Assembly (NCBI GenBank): GCA_910585855.1
Contig: CAJUGZ010000039.1
Location: forward strand, 1-20,384
Length of the DNA: 20,384 bases
Direction of reading: 5' to 3'
DNA from: an uncultured Lachnospiraceae bacterium
GTDB taxonomy: Bacteria > Bacillota_A > Clostridia > Lachnospirales > Lachnospiraceae
The notes beneath the pieces were generated by a model that searched no databases, was not told the DNA's origin, and was given only the letters and a program-made list of their open reading frames with translations. Each line of letters starts with the position of its first letter. The stretch's first letter is position 1. The translations under genes were made by a program, and so were the position numbers. This document shows positions 1-7,594 of this stretch, piece by piece.

Positions 1-10
1 TGTATAAAAA

Positions 11-42
11 AGATTGTTACTGGTAATGCAGGCTATACTAAT
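11..42 (+). promoter_or_regulatory. Ribonucleic antiterminator (RAT) for LicT/BglG-type regulator
   Basis: The stretch beginning AGATTGTTACTGGTAATGCA and continuing with GGCTATAC closely resembles the RAT sites bound as RNA hairpins by LicT/SacT/BglG proteins (typical core GGATTGTTACTG...GCAGGC). Its 3' part overlaps the 5' arm of the terminator at 32-82, so the two folds exclude each other. This is the classical arrangement: when LicT binds, the antiterminator forms and transcription enters licT-bglP. The promoter lies outside the window. What is seen is the motif and the overlap; binding by the adjacent LicT is inferred from family knowledge. Confidence 0.88.
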
Positions 43-89
43 TTGTACACTGGCAATTTTGCGTAGTGGGAATTAATATGGCTTTTTTT
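32..89 (+). terminator. Conditional terminator in the licT leader
   Basis: Bases 32-43 pair with 71-82 (12 positions, one C/A mismatch and one G-U pair) and the stem is followed at once by a run of T at 83-88. The 5' arm is shared with the RAT, so this is a regulated intrinsic terminator. It ends transcripts before licT unless the antiterminator fold wins. No second RAT/terminator lies in the 51-bp licT-bglP gap, so one switch probably serves both genes. Confidence 0.82.
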
Positions 90-120
90 ATATTAATTTC
101 TTAGATGGAGGTAGGTAGCC

Positions 121-954
121 TTGTTAGTTGAAAAAGTTATCAATAATAATCTTGTTCGGTCAAAAAATGAAAAGGGACAGGAAATTCTGGTGATGGGATG
201 CGGACTGGGATTTAAAAAAGCTGTCGGAGAGCCGATTGATAAGGCAAAAATTGAAAAAATTTATACGATGAATGACCGCAAAGAATACGATCAATTAGGA
301 GAGATTCTGTCTAAAATGCCGTTAGAGTATATTCAGCTTACCAATGAAATTGTAGATTATGCAAGTGTTTCTTTGGGAAAGCCTTTAAGCAGCAATATTT
401 ATTTGACCCTATGTGATCATATTAGTTTTGCGTTAGAAAGAATGGAAAAAAATATTTTAATTAAAAATGCATTATTACTGGAGATAAAACGTTTTTATAA
501 TCATGAATATTTGATTGGTGTGGAAGCATTGCAGATGATTTATAAGCGTATTGGTATTCAGCTTCCGATTGATGAGGCAGGCTTTATTGCTCTGCATTTT
601 GTCAATGCCGGGATGGATTCCATTGGAATTGGACAAACGCAGGAAATGATGAAAATGATTCAAAATATTGTAAATATTGTAAAATACCATTTTAATGTGG
701 AGTTAAACGAAAATTCGATTCATTATGAGCGTTTTATTACCCATTTAAAATTCTTTCTAAAGCGTGTTTTTGCGGATCAGGAGATTGACGACGGAGATGA
801 AGCCTTTTTCACAGCAATTAAAAATCAGTATAAAAAGGCATTTGCCTGTGTGATGAAAGTTTATGAATATATCCGAAAAGAGTATGGAATACTTTTGACA
901 AACGACGAGATGATGTATTTGACTATCCATATCCATCGAATTACTACAAAGTAA
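121..954 (+). CDS. licT: Transcription antiterminator, LicT/BglG family
   Basis: RNA-binding antiterminator that controls beta-glucoside utilisation. The 277-residue protein has the expected order: an N-terminal CAT RNA-binding domain (about 1-58, with VINNNLV and the VMGCGLGF segment), then PRD1 (about 65-165) and PRD2 (about 170-277). The four conserved PRD histidines are present at 100 (CDH), 159 (ALH), 208 (THL) and 270 (TIH). In the family these are phosphorylated by HPr or the cognate EII to set activity. The start is TTG, preceded nine bases upstream by GGAGG (107-111); no ATG is better placed. The gene follows its own RAT/terminator and is followed after 51 bp by bglP, so it is probably autoregulated and cotranscribed with the permease. 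Confidence 0.93.
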   Translation: MLVEKVINNNLVRSKNEKGQEILVMGCGLGFKKAVGEPIDKAKIEKIYTMNDRKEYDQLGEILSKMPLEYIQLTNEIVDYASVSLGKPLSSNIYLTLCDHISFALERMEKNILIKNALLLEIKRFYNHEYLIGVEALQMIYKRIGIQLPIDEAGFIALHFVNAGMDSIGIGQTQEMMKMIQNIVNIVKYHFNVELNENSIHYERFITHLKFFLKRVFADQEIDDGDEAFFTAIKNQYKKAFACVMKVYEYIRKEYGILLTNDEMMYLTIHIHRITTK

Positions 955-1005
955 TTATATATTGCAGAAGAAGTGTCATAAAAAAATGTATAAGGAGGAA
1001 ACGGT

Positions 1006-2904
1006 ATGAATTATCAAGAGTTGGGTACCAAAATATTAGAACTGGTAGGCGGTAAGGAAAATGTTACCGGACTCACACATTGTGCTACTCGTCTTCGCTT
1101 TATTCTGAAAGATGACTCAAAAGCACAGACAGAGGTATTAAAAAGTACGGCGGGTGTATTGGGAGTTGTAAAAAATGGAGGACAGTATCAGATTATTATT
1201 GGAAATGATGTCAATCATGTATACAAGCCAATCGCAGAGGTATGTGACTTAACAAAAGCAAGTTCTGGAAAAGGGAGTGAACCAGAAGAAAAGAAAAGTA
1301 TAGGAGAACGATTTATCGCTACCATTACGGGTATTTTTACTCCGATTTTGCCTGCTATTACTGCAGCCGGAATGTTGAAAGCAGTACTTGCTGTATTGAC
1401 AGCATTTAAATTAGTAAGTACCAGTAATGATACCTATCAGGTTATTAACTTTATGGCAGATGCGGCATTTTACTTTTTGCCGATTTTGTTAGCCAGTTCT
1501 GCTGCAAAAAAATTTAATTGTAATCAATATTTGGCTATGATGTTAGGCGGAATTTTGCTGCATCCAAATTTTGTAAATATGGTAGCGGCATCTAAGGAAT
1601 CAGGAGAAGCGATTCGTTTATTTTTTATTCCAATCTATAACGCAAGTTACTCTTCTTCCGTTATTCCGATTATCCTGTCGGTTTGGTTTATGTCAATAGT
1701 AGAGCCAATTGCAGACAGAGTATCACCAAAAGCAATTAAATTTTTTATTAAACCATTGCTGACTATATTAGTTTCTGGTGCGGTAACATTATGGGTATTA
1801 GGACCGATTGGATATATTGTTGCAAGCTGGATTGCAAATGGTGTAAATCTATTAAACACCTATGTAAGCTGGTTAGTTCCGTTGGTATTAGGAGGAACGT
1901 TCCCGTTATTGGTTATGACCGGAACACACTATGGTATTATTCCTATCGGTATCAATAATCGTATGACAACAGGATATGATACGATTGTATATCCGGCAAA
2001 TTTATCTTCTAATGTTGCACAGGGAGCTGCTACTTTTGCCGTTGCAGTAAAGACAAAATCACAGGAAATTAAACAGTTGGCTACTTCTGCTGGTATTACT
2101 GCTGTATGTGGTATTACAGAGCCTGCACTGTATGGTGTAAATATGCGCTTTAAAACTCCGCTGATTTCTGCATGTATCGGCGGTGCAGTAGGCGGTTTAT
2201 ATATGGGTTTATTTAAAGTAAAGAATTATGCCGGAGGTTCACCGGGATTGATGACTCTTCCGGGTTATATTGGCGGAAACGGATTTACGGATTTAATCAA
2301 TGCTTGTGTGGGGGCAGCGATTGCATTTGTAGTATCTTTTGCAGCCAGCTATGTATTATATAAAGATAAAGAAGAACAACAAAGCACAACTGTTGCACCT
2401 GTGGCAGTAAAAAGTGAAGTATCAAATGAAAAACCTGTACAAAAGACAGGTTCAATTAAGATTTGTTCTCCGGCAAAAGGAAAATTGATTTCTATTTCAA
2501 AAGTAAGCGATCCGACTTTTGCGCAAGAGATTATGGGAAAAGGAGTTGCGGTAATACCAGAAGATGGTACAATCGTATCTCCTATAAACGGAACGATACA
2601 GATGGTATTTGATACAAAACATGCGATTGGATTTTTATCGGAAGAAGGTGCAGAGGTATTGGTGCATGTCGGATTGGATACCGTAAATTTAAACGGACAG
2701 TATTTTGAAGCATTGGTAAAAGATGGAGATAAAGTCAAAGTAGGAACACCTGTGTTAAAGGTGGATCTAAAAGGAATTCAGAAGGCAGGATATGAGATTG
2801 TTACTCCTGTGATAGTGACAAATAGTGCAGATTATGCAGATGTTATTGCAGAGGGAGAAAAAGGAGTTCAGACAAAAGAAACAGTTATGAAAGTAATTTG
2901 TTAG
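1006..2904 (+). CDS. bglP: PTS beta-glucoside-specific EIIBCA permease
   Basis: Membrane permease that imports and phosphorylates beta-glucosides. The domain order is EIIB (about 1-90, phosphocysteine C26 in the THCATRLRF motif), EIIC (about 105-450, several hydrophobic segments, GITEPA at 369-374) and EIIA (about 485-625, with H539 in DTKHAIGF and the phosphorylated H554 in VLVHVGLDTV). The length of 632 residues is normal for BglP-type proteins. AAGGAGG lies just before the ATG. Phosphate would pass from PEP through EI and HPr (both encoded downstream) to H554, C26 and the sugar; the product suits the neighbouring 6-phospho-beta-glucosidase. LicT is the expected regulator. The TAG stop abuts repeat R1. 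The exact substrate (aryl-glucoside, cellobiose or other) cannot be read from sequence. Confidence 0.95.
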   Translation: MNYQELGTKILELVGGKENVTGLTHCATRLRFILKDDSKAQTEVLKSTAGVLGVVKNGGQYQIIIGNDVNHVYKPIAEVCDLTKASSGKGSEPEEKKSIGERFIATITGIFTPILPAITAAGMLKAVLAVLTAFKLVSTSNDTYQVINFMADAAFYFLPILLASSAAKKFNCNQYLAMMLGGILLHPNFVNMVAASKESGEAIRLFFIPIYNASYSSSVIPIILSVWFMSIVEPIADRVSPKAIKFFIKPLLTILVSGAVTLWVLGPIGYIVASWIANGVNLLNTYVSWLVPLVLGGTFPLLVMTGTHYGIIPIGINNRMTTGYDTIVYPANLSSNVAQGAATFAVAVKTKSQEIKQLATSAGITAVCGITEPALYGVNMRFKTPLISACIGGAVGGLYMGLFKVKNYAGGSPGLMTLPGYIGGNGFTDLINACVGAAIAFVVSFAASYVLYKDKEEQQSTTVAPVAVKSEVSNEKPVQKTGSIKICSPAKGKLISISKVSDPTFAQEIMGKGVAVIPEDGTIVSPINGTIQMVFDTKHAIGFLSEEGAEVLVHVGLDTVNLNGQYFEALVKDGDKVKVGTPVLKVDLKGIQKAGYEIVTPVIVTNSADYADVIAEGEKGVQTKETVMKVIC

Positions 2905-3090
2905 GGGGAGGACGCCGAAAGCCAAAGGGAGTGCTATTTCGGGCCCGCTTGCGCTTAGCATTTCCTCGTAGCGGACACTAAGACGCTAAAATACAGCGTC
3001 TAAGTGCCGACGGGAAATGATGACCCTGCATAGCACTCCCTTTGGCTTTCGGCTGTTTACTCCAAACCGGAGAAGTAGTAGTGTACTTTG
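2902..3090 (+). repeat. Structured dispersed repeat R1 (A-type arms, + orientation)
   Basis: A hairpin-forming unit directly after the bglP stop. The outer stem is a perfect 24-bp inverted repeat (2914-2937 with 3030-3053, starting GCCGAAAGCCAAAGGG). Inside are a 21-base left loop containing CGCTTGCGCTTAG, an inner stem CATTTCC/GGAAATG (2959-2965 with 3013-3019), an apical hairpin (2976-2987 with 2995-3006, one mismatch) and the right loop ATGACCCTGC. A tail after the right arm (GGCTGTTTACTCC then CCGGAGAAG) is also partly shared with other copies. It has no T-run, so it is not a standard intrinsic terminator. It could be a structured RNA or a mobile palindrome; I do not recognise it as a named family. 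Confidence 0.9.
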
Positions 3091-3134
3091 AACGCTAAAC
3101 CAAAAAAAATAGTAAAATCTTTGTTGTAGTGTGA

Positions 3135-3240
3135 AGTGCTGACAGGAAGTGATACTCTCACATAGATACATTTTTTGGCTTTCAGTTGTATCTATCAGTC
3201 TAGAAGCAGTGTTGTTTGTTATGGTAAAGTTTTTAGTAAT
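3135..3240 (+). repeat. Truncated remnant of the structured repeat (R1b)
   Basis: The segment from AGTGCTGACAGGAAGTGAT through TTTTTTGGCTTTCAGTTG aligns with the right half of R1 (AGTGCCGACGGGAAATGAT ... TTTGGCTTTCGGCTG), with point differences and a small gap. The matching left arm is absent, so only the right half remains. Its downstream tail (GAAGCAGTGTTGTTTG ... AGTTTTTAGTA) resembles the tail after R5 (GAAGGCAGTGTTTGTGG ... AGTTTGTTTAGTA). This suggests that the ancestral element runs about 40-50 bases past the right arm. Old, degenerate copy in the same orientation as R1. Confidence 0.68.
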
Positions 3241-3284
3241 AGAATAATTAAATTGATAATGAAATGAATTTAGAAAACTGTACA

Positions 3285-3465
3285 AGAATTCTGTTTTCTG
3301 GTAGGGATGCACAGCCAAAATCGGAAGGAAGGTCTGTGCAGGGTCATCATTTCCCGTCGGCACTTAGACGCTGTATTTTAGCGTCTAAGTGTCCGCTACG
3401 AGGAAATGCTAAGCGCAAGCGGGCTCGGAACAGACCTTCCTTCCGATTTTGGCGTCCTCCCCTAG
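3285..3465 (-). repeat. Structured dispersed repeat R2 (B-type arms, - orientation)
   Basis: The reverse complement of the R1 core lies here with different outer arms: a perfect 24-bp stem (3314-3337 with 3430-3453, containing CGGAAGGAAGGTCT). Read on the - strand the left loop is nearly that of R1, the right loop ATGACCCTGC is identical, and the apical hairpin AGACGCT/AGCGTCT is perfect. The left end reads CTAGGGGAGGACGCC on the - strand, although no gene on that strand ends there. The right-end tail (on the - strand GGCTGTGCATCCC then CCAGAAAAC) matches the family tail. Short open frames across this unit are not credible genes. Confidence 0.9.
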
Positions 3466-3516
3466 AAAAACGAAATGCAGGATTTTTGTTTGGTTTAGAG
3501 GTAGCTAGTAGGATTT

Positions 3517-3524
3517 GATATAAT
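3517..3524 (+). promoter_or_regulatory. Possible extended -10 promoter of bglA
   Basis: TGATATAAT fits an extended -10 box (TGnTATAAT). No good -35 box is seen at 17 bases. A start near 3531 would leave a leader of only about 15 bases, overlapping the ribosome site AAGGAGAGGTG (3527-3537). It would give bglA a promoter independent of bglP, which is reasonable because R1, R1b and R2 separate the two genes. Weak evidence. Confidence 0.35.
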
Positions 3525-3545
3525 ATAAGGAGAGGTGAATTTTAT

Positions 3546-4982
3546 ATGGCATTGAGCAAAAATTTTTTATGGGGGGGAGCAACTGCTGCAAATCAGTGTG
3601 AAGGTGCATATCAGGAAGGGGGAAGAGGTCTTGCAAATGTGGATGTGATTCCTTTTGGAGCGGATCGTCCGGCGGTTATGAGGGGATTGAAGCAGATGAC
3701 GGAGTTAGATGATGCACATTATTATCCGGCATTGAATGGAATTGATTTTTATCATCATTATAAAGAAGATATTCAAATGTTTGCGGAAATGGGATTTAAG
3801 ACATTTCGTTTGTCGATTGCCTGGTCAAGAATCTATCCGAATGGAGATGAAACGATTCCAAATGAAGAAGGATTGAAATTTTATGAAGAGGTATTTCGGG
3901 AGTGTCAAAAGTATGGGATTGAGCCATTAGTGACGATTACGCATTTTGACTGTCCGATGCATTTGGTTACTGCGTATGGCGGTTGGAAGAACCGCCAGAT
4001 GATAGAGTTTTATAAGCGGCTTGTTACTACGCTTTTTACACGTTATAAGGGGTTGGTAAAGTATTGGCTGACTTTTAATGAAATTAATATGATTCTTCAT
4101 TTGCCTTTTATGGGAGCAGGGCTTTTATTTGAAGAAGGGGAAGATCAGACAAAGGCAAAGTATATCAGTGCACATCATGAGCTGGTGGCAAGTGCATGGG
4201 CGACAAAGATTGCACATCAGATTAATCCGGAAAATAAGATTGGGTGTATGCTGGCAGCCGGGGAATATTATCCGTATTGTTCTCTTCCAGAGGATGTATG
4301 GGCAGCAAAGGGAAAAGAACGGGATAATCTTTTGTTTATTGATGTACAGGCAAGAGGATACTATCCAAATTATGCAGTAAAGCAGTTTGAGCGGATGGGA
4401 CTAGATCTGGGAATTACAGAGGAAGATAAAAAGATTTTATTGGAAAATACAGTGGATTTTATTAGTTTTTCTTATTATTCATCTCGGTGTATTACTACAC
4501 AGGAGGGAGTGGGAGAAACGATTGGAAATGCATTTAAGGGAACGAAGAATCCATATCTGAAGTCAAGTGAGTGGGGATGGCAGATTGATCCGCTTGGGCT
4601 TCGGATTACCATGAATTCGCTTTATGATCGGTATCAAAAGCCGCTTTTTATTGTAGAAAATGGTTTGGGAGCAAAGGATGAACTGGTAGAAGACGGACAG
4701 GGTTCTTATACGGTAGAAGATGACTATCGAATTGCATATTTAAGAGAGCATATTGCTGCTTTAAAGCAGGCAGTAGAAGAAGATGGTGTGGAACTTTGGG
4801 GTTATACGCCTTGGGGATGTATTGATTTAGTCAGTGCTTCTAGTGGAGAGATGGATAAGCGGTATGGATTTATTTATGTGGATCGTAAAAATGATGGAAG
4901 CGGGACAATGAATCGATATCGAAAGAAATCCTTCTACTGGTATAAGAAAGTGATTGCTTCTAATGGAGAAGAATTAGAATAA
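3546..4982 (+). CDS. bglA: 6-phospho-beta-glucosidase, GH1 family
   Basis: Cytoplasmic hydrolase that splits phosphorylated beta-glucosides delivered by the PTS into glucose 6-phosphate and an aglycone or sugar. The 478-residue single GH1 barrel starts with the typical FLWGGATAANQCEGAY. The acid/base is E179 in TFNEIN and the nucleophile is E371 in IVENG. The segment SGEMDKRYGFIYVD carries the Ser...Lys-x-Tyr pattern that binds the 6-phosphate in this subgroup, and the C-terminus KKSFYWYKKVIASNGE is typical of phospho-beta-glucosidases. The ATG at 3546 follows AAGGAGAGGTG. The gene lies between bglP and ptsH and completes the beta-glucoside pathway. Whether it prefers cellobiose-6P or aryl-glucoside-6P cannot be decided. 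Confidence 0.95.
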   Translation: MALSKNFLWGGATAANQCEGAYQEGGRGLANVDVIPFGADRPAVMRGLKQMTELDDAHYYPALNGIDFYHHYKEDIQMFAEMGFKTFRLSIAWSRIYPNGDETIPNEEGLKFYEEVFRECQKYGIEPLVTITHFDCPMHLVTAYGGWKNRQMIEFYKRLVTTLFTRYKGLVKYWLTFNEINMILHLPFMGAGLLFEEGEDQTKAKYISAHHELVASAWATKIAHQINPENKIGCMLAAGEYYPYCSLPEDVWAAKGKERDNLLFIDVQARGYYPNYAVKQFERMGLDLGITEEDKKILLENTVDFISFSYYSSRCITTQEGVGETIGNAFKGTKNPYLKSSEWGWQIDPLGLRITMNSLYDRYQKPLFIVENGLGAKDELVEDGQGSYTVEDDYRIAYLREHIAALKQAVEEDGVELWGYTPWGCIDLVSASSGEMDKRYGFIYVDRKNDGSGTMNRYRKKSFYWYKKVIASNGEELE

Positions 4983-5097
4983 TGAGGTGAGAGATGGATT
5001 TGTTATTTTTTCTATAGCAGATAGGACTGTTTAAAGGAGGAAGAGCGAAACTGCATGAAAAAAATGAAAAATTAATAGTAAATTTTGTGAATTTTAG

Positions 5098-5126
5098 TTG
5101 TGTTATTGTTGGAAAGAGTTTATAAT
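5098..5126 (+). promoter_or_regulatory. Likely sigma-A promoter of ptsH-ptsI
   Basis: A perfect -10 box TATAAT (5121-5126) lies 17 bases after TTGTGT (5098-5103, matching TTG of the -35 box). The predicted start near 5133 gives a short leader before ptsH at 5163. The 180-bp gap after bglA otherwise holds only A/T-rich sequence and isolated ribosome-site-like AGGAGG near 5037 followed by a six-codon frame, which I do not credit. It would let the general PTS genes be expressed without beta-glucosides. Confidence 0.6.
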
Positions 5127-5162
5127 ACAATATATATTTTAAATAGAAAGAGAGGAAAAAAA

Positions 5163-5420
5163 ATGAAGAAGTTCGAGTATACCATTAAGGATGCGATTGG
5201 AATTCATGCAAGACCGGCTGGACTTTTGGTAAAGGAGGCTAAGAACTATCAAAGTAAGATTACAATTCATGTAAACGGAAAATCTGCAGAGGCAACAAAG
5301 CTGATGGCAGTGATGGGACTTGGTGTAAAGTGCGGACAGACAGTAGAAGTTGAAGTAAACGGTGCAGATGAAGATACTGCATTAGAAGGGGTAAAAAATT
5401 TCTTTGAAACGAATTTATAA
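5163..5420 (+). CDS. ptsH: Phosphocarrier protein HPr
   Basis: Small soluble phosphocarrier that takes phosphate from EI and passes it to EIIA domains. The 85-residue protein has the catalytic H15 in GIHARPAG. Aligning NGKSAEATKLMAVMGLGVK with the B. subtilis segment NGKTVNLKSIMGVMSLGIA places Lys at position 46, where most Firmicute HPr proteins have the serine phosphorylated by HPr kinase. HPrK/P-CcpA signalling through this HPr is therefore not expected. The start at 5163 is chosen because it follows GAGAGGAAA and gives the normal HPr length; an upstream in-frame extension has no support. It is followed after 67 bp by ptsI. Confidence 0.95.
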   Translation: MKKFEYTIKDAIGIHARPAGLLVKEAKNYQSKITIHVNGKSAEATKLMAVMGLGVKCGQTVEVEVNGADEDTALEGVKNFFETNL

Positions 5421-5431
5421 ACAGATATTAC

Positions 5432-5459
5432 GACCAGACTTTTTAGTCTGGTTGTGTTT
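5432..5459 (+). terminator. Hairpin between ptsH and ptsI (partial terminator or processing site)
   Basis: ACCAGACT (5433-5440) pairs perfectly with AGTCTGGT (5445-5452) around a TTTT loop, extended by one G-U pair. The downstream run TTGTGTTTA is only partly T-rich, so full termination is doubtful. A leaky terminator or stabilising 3' hairpin would yield more HPr than EI, a common need in PTS systems. The structure is seen; the role is inferred. Confidence 0.6.
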
Positions 5460-5487
5460 ATGCTGAAAAATGGGAAGGAGGAAAATT

Positions 5488-7122
5488 ATGTTGGAGTTTT
5501 GTGGGAAGTCCGTTTATAAGGGGATTGCTATGGGAAATGTTCTTGTATTGAAGAACAAGGACTACCAAGTAAAACGTATCAAGATTGAAGATGCACAGGA
5601 AGAAATAAAGCGGGTTCAGCAGGCGGGGGAGCAGGCAAAAGAACAGCTTCAGAAGTTATACGATAAAGTGGTAAAAGAAGTAGGCGAAGCAAATGCGGCA
5701 ATTTTTGAAGTACATCAGATGATGTTGGAAGATGATGATTATTTGGAAGCAATACACAATATGATTCTTACAGAGAACGTAAATGCAGAATATGCAGTTG
5801 CTGTAACAGGGGATAATTTTTCTAATATGTTTGCCAGCATGGATGATGAGTACATGAAAGCAAGAGCTGCAGATGTAAAGGATATTTCTGAGCGGTTGGT
5901 AAGAAATTTGAGCGGGCTTGGTGATACGGATTTAAGTACAATGGAAGCTTCTGTTATTGTAGCGGATGATTTAAGTCCAAGTGAAACCGTGCAGATGGAT
6001 AAAGAGAAGATTTTAGGGTTTGTTACGGTACATGGTTCGACCAATTCGCATACTGCGATTTTGGCACGTATGATGAATATTCCGGCATTGATTGGCGTGC
6101 CGATGGATTTGGAAGCAATCCAGACCGGTATGGTTGCAGTAGTAGATGGATTTCAGGGAAAAGTGATATTTGAGCCTTCTGAGGAAGTATGTGCAGAAAC
6201 AGAGAAAAGGATACAGGAAGAGAAAGAAAAGATACAGCTTCTGCAAAGCTTAAAAGGGCAGGAAAATATAACATTAGATGGAAAGACAGTCAATATTTAT
6301 GCAAATATCGGAAGTGTCAGTGATGTAGGATATGTTTTGGAAAATGATGCTGGAGGAATTGGGCTGTTCCGCAGTGAGTTTTTATATCTTGGAAAGAATG
6401 ATTTTCCGACAGAAGAAGAGCAGTTTTCGGCATATCGTCAGGTATTGCAGACAATGGCAAGTAAAAAAGTAATTATTCGTACACTTGATATTGGTGCGGA
6501 TAAACAGGTGGATTATTTTAATTTGGGAAAAGAAGATAATCCAGCTTTGGGGTATCGGGCAATTCGGATTTGCTTAAAGCAGCCGGATATTTTTAAGACG
6601 CAGCTTCGGGCATTGCTTCGGGCAGCGGTATATGGAAACCTTTCTATTATGTATCCGATGATTACTTCTACAGATGAGGTAAAACAGATCTATGCAATTG
6701 TAGAAGAAGTAAAGAAAGAATTGGATGAACAGGAGATACCATATCAAGTACCAGAACAGGGGATTATGATTGAAACTCCGGCAGCGGTTATGGTAAGTGA
6801 GGATCTGGCTGAATTGGTGGATTTCTTTAGTATTGGAACAAATGATTTGACACAGTATACGCTGGCGATTGATCGGCAGAATGAAAAATTGGATGATTTT
6901 TATAATCCACATCATAAAGCGATTTTAAAGATGATTCAGATGGTTGTGGACAGTGCACATAAATATGGAAAGTGGGCAGGGATTTGCGGAGAATTGGGGG
7001 CAGATCCAGAGCTTACAGAAACATTTATGCGTATGGGTGTAGACGAACTTTCTGTAGCACCTTCTATGGTTTTAAAGTTGAGAAAAATTGTTCGGGAGAT
7101 CAATCTTTTTGGTAAGAAGTAG
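5488..7122 (+). CDS. ptsI: PTS enzyme I (phosphoenolpyruvate-protein phosphotransferase)
   Basis: Cytoplasmic enzyme that autophosphorylates from PEP and charges HPr. From the ATG at 5488 (preceded by AAGGAGG) it has 544 residues; an upstream ATG at 5470 precedes the ribosome site and is not used. The HPr-binding and phosphohistidine domain holds H188 in GSTNSHTAILAR. The PEP-binding barrel shows GLFRSEFLY, RTLDIGADKQ, GYRAIR, FSIGTNDLTQYTLA and the catalytic C500 in AGICGELGA. All key residues are intact. It is about 25-30 residues shorter at the C-terminus than E. coli or B. subtilis EI (570-575). Its TAG stop coincides with the left end of R3, but such shorter forms may be normal for clostridia. 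Confidence 0.95.
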   Translation: MLEFCGKSVYKGIAMGNVLVLKNKDYQVKRIKIEDAQEEIKRVQQAGEQAKEQLQKLYDKVVKEVGEANAAIFEVHQMMLEDDDYLEAIHNMILTENVNAEYAVAVTGDNFSNMFASMDDEYMKARAADVKDISERLVRNLSGLGDTDLSTMEASVIVADDLSPSETVQMDKEKILGFVTVHGSTNSHTAILARMMNIPALIGVPMDLEAIQTGMVAVVDGFQGKVIFEPSEEVCAETEKRIQEEKEKIQLLQSLKGQENITLDGKTVNIYANIGSVSDVGYVLENDAGGIGLFRSEFLYLGKNDFPTEEEQFSAYRQVLQTMASKKVIIRTLDIGADKQVDYFNLGKEDNPALGYRAIRICLKQPDIFKTQLRALLRAAVYGNLSIMYPMITSTDEVKQIYAIVEEVKKELDEQEIPYQVPEQGIMIETPAAVMVSEDLAELVDFFSIGTNDLTQYTLAIDRQNEKLDDFYNPHHKAILKMIQMVVDSAHKYGKWAGICGELGADPELTETFMRMGVDELSVAPSMVLKLRKIVREINLFGKK

Positions 7123-7330
7123 GGGGTAGGGAGAACGCAGAAAGCGGAAGGAAGGTCTATTCCGGGTTCGCTTGCGCTTAGCATTTCCTATTTTCATAGC
7201 GGACACATAAGGCACTAAAATACAGCAGCACAGTGCCTAAGTGCCGACAAGAAATGATGACCCTGCATAGACCTTCCTTCCGCTTTCAGCTGTGCCTACC
7301 AGCCGGAAAAGAGCGTTGTAAGTTTGATAT
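7120..7330 (+). repeat. Structured dispersed repeat R3 (B-type arms, + orientation)
   Basis: It begins at the ptsI stop codon (TAG then GGGG). The outer stem has 23 of 24 pairs (7137-7160 with 7267-7290, containing CGGAAGGAAGGTCTAT, the same arm type as R2). The left loop has CGCTTGCGCTTAG, the inner stem is CATTTCC against AGAAATG, and the right loop is ATGACCCTGC. The apical hairpin is AGGCACT (7210-7216) with AGTGCCT (7232-7238). Relative to R1 this is a change of two base pairs with both partners altered. The tail CCGGAAAAGAGCGTTGTAAGTTTGA resembles that after R1. Confidence 0.9.
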
Positions 7331-7594
7331 ATGTTATTTTATAGTAGATTTTTACTGATTTTTATTAGAACAATAGTATTTTTTCGTTATAATATGAAAT
7401 AAAAAATTTCTCAAATATAGTAAAAAAAATATATATAAGAAAATATGGAACAGGTTTTAAGAGTGGTGTATAGGGAAGATGTAGTATCTGTACATCATTT
7501 TTTATGCAGGTTTGGATATGGAAAGTGTGAGTTGTATAGTGAATAGGGAAAATTTTTCCTGTTTGATTATTACTACAGTAAACATCTTACTATT
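7331..7594 (+). other. Non-coding A/T-rich spacer between R3 and R4
   Basis: No credible gene. A possible promoter is TTAGAA (7365-7370), 17 bases, TATAAT (7388-7393), which could serve lacL although R4 lies between. A 6-bp hairpin GATGTA/TACATC (7478-7483 with 7491-7496) is followed by ATTTTTT and would be a weak terminator opposing that idea. Near 7555 an imperfect A/T palindrome (AGGGAAAATTTTTCCT) could be an operator. None is strong. Confidence 0.35.

Noticed and set aside
2902..3070. R1-type units as plain intrinsic terminators
   Set aside because: The strong stem is not followed by a T-run, the loops are large and conserved, and two copies point away from any gene end on their strand. 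A termination effect is possible but does not explain the family.
2986..3363. Short - frame of 125 codons between R1 and R2
   Set aside because: Both ends lie in repeat copies, and the middle covers the decayed R1b remnant; no protein-like pattern.
3264..3518. Short + frame of 84 codons across R2
   Set aside because: It is read through the hairpin repeat, has no good ribosome site, and similar frames occur in the other copies only because the repeat is G/C-richer and conserved.
4983..5097. Tiny leader-peptide frames after bglA (AGGAGG with a six-codon frame)
   Set aside because: Too short and with no attenuator structure attached; AGGAGG motifs occur by chance in purine-rich spacers.
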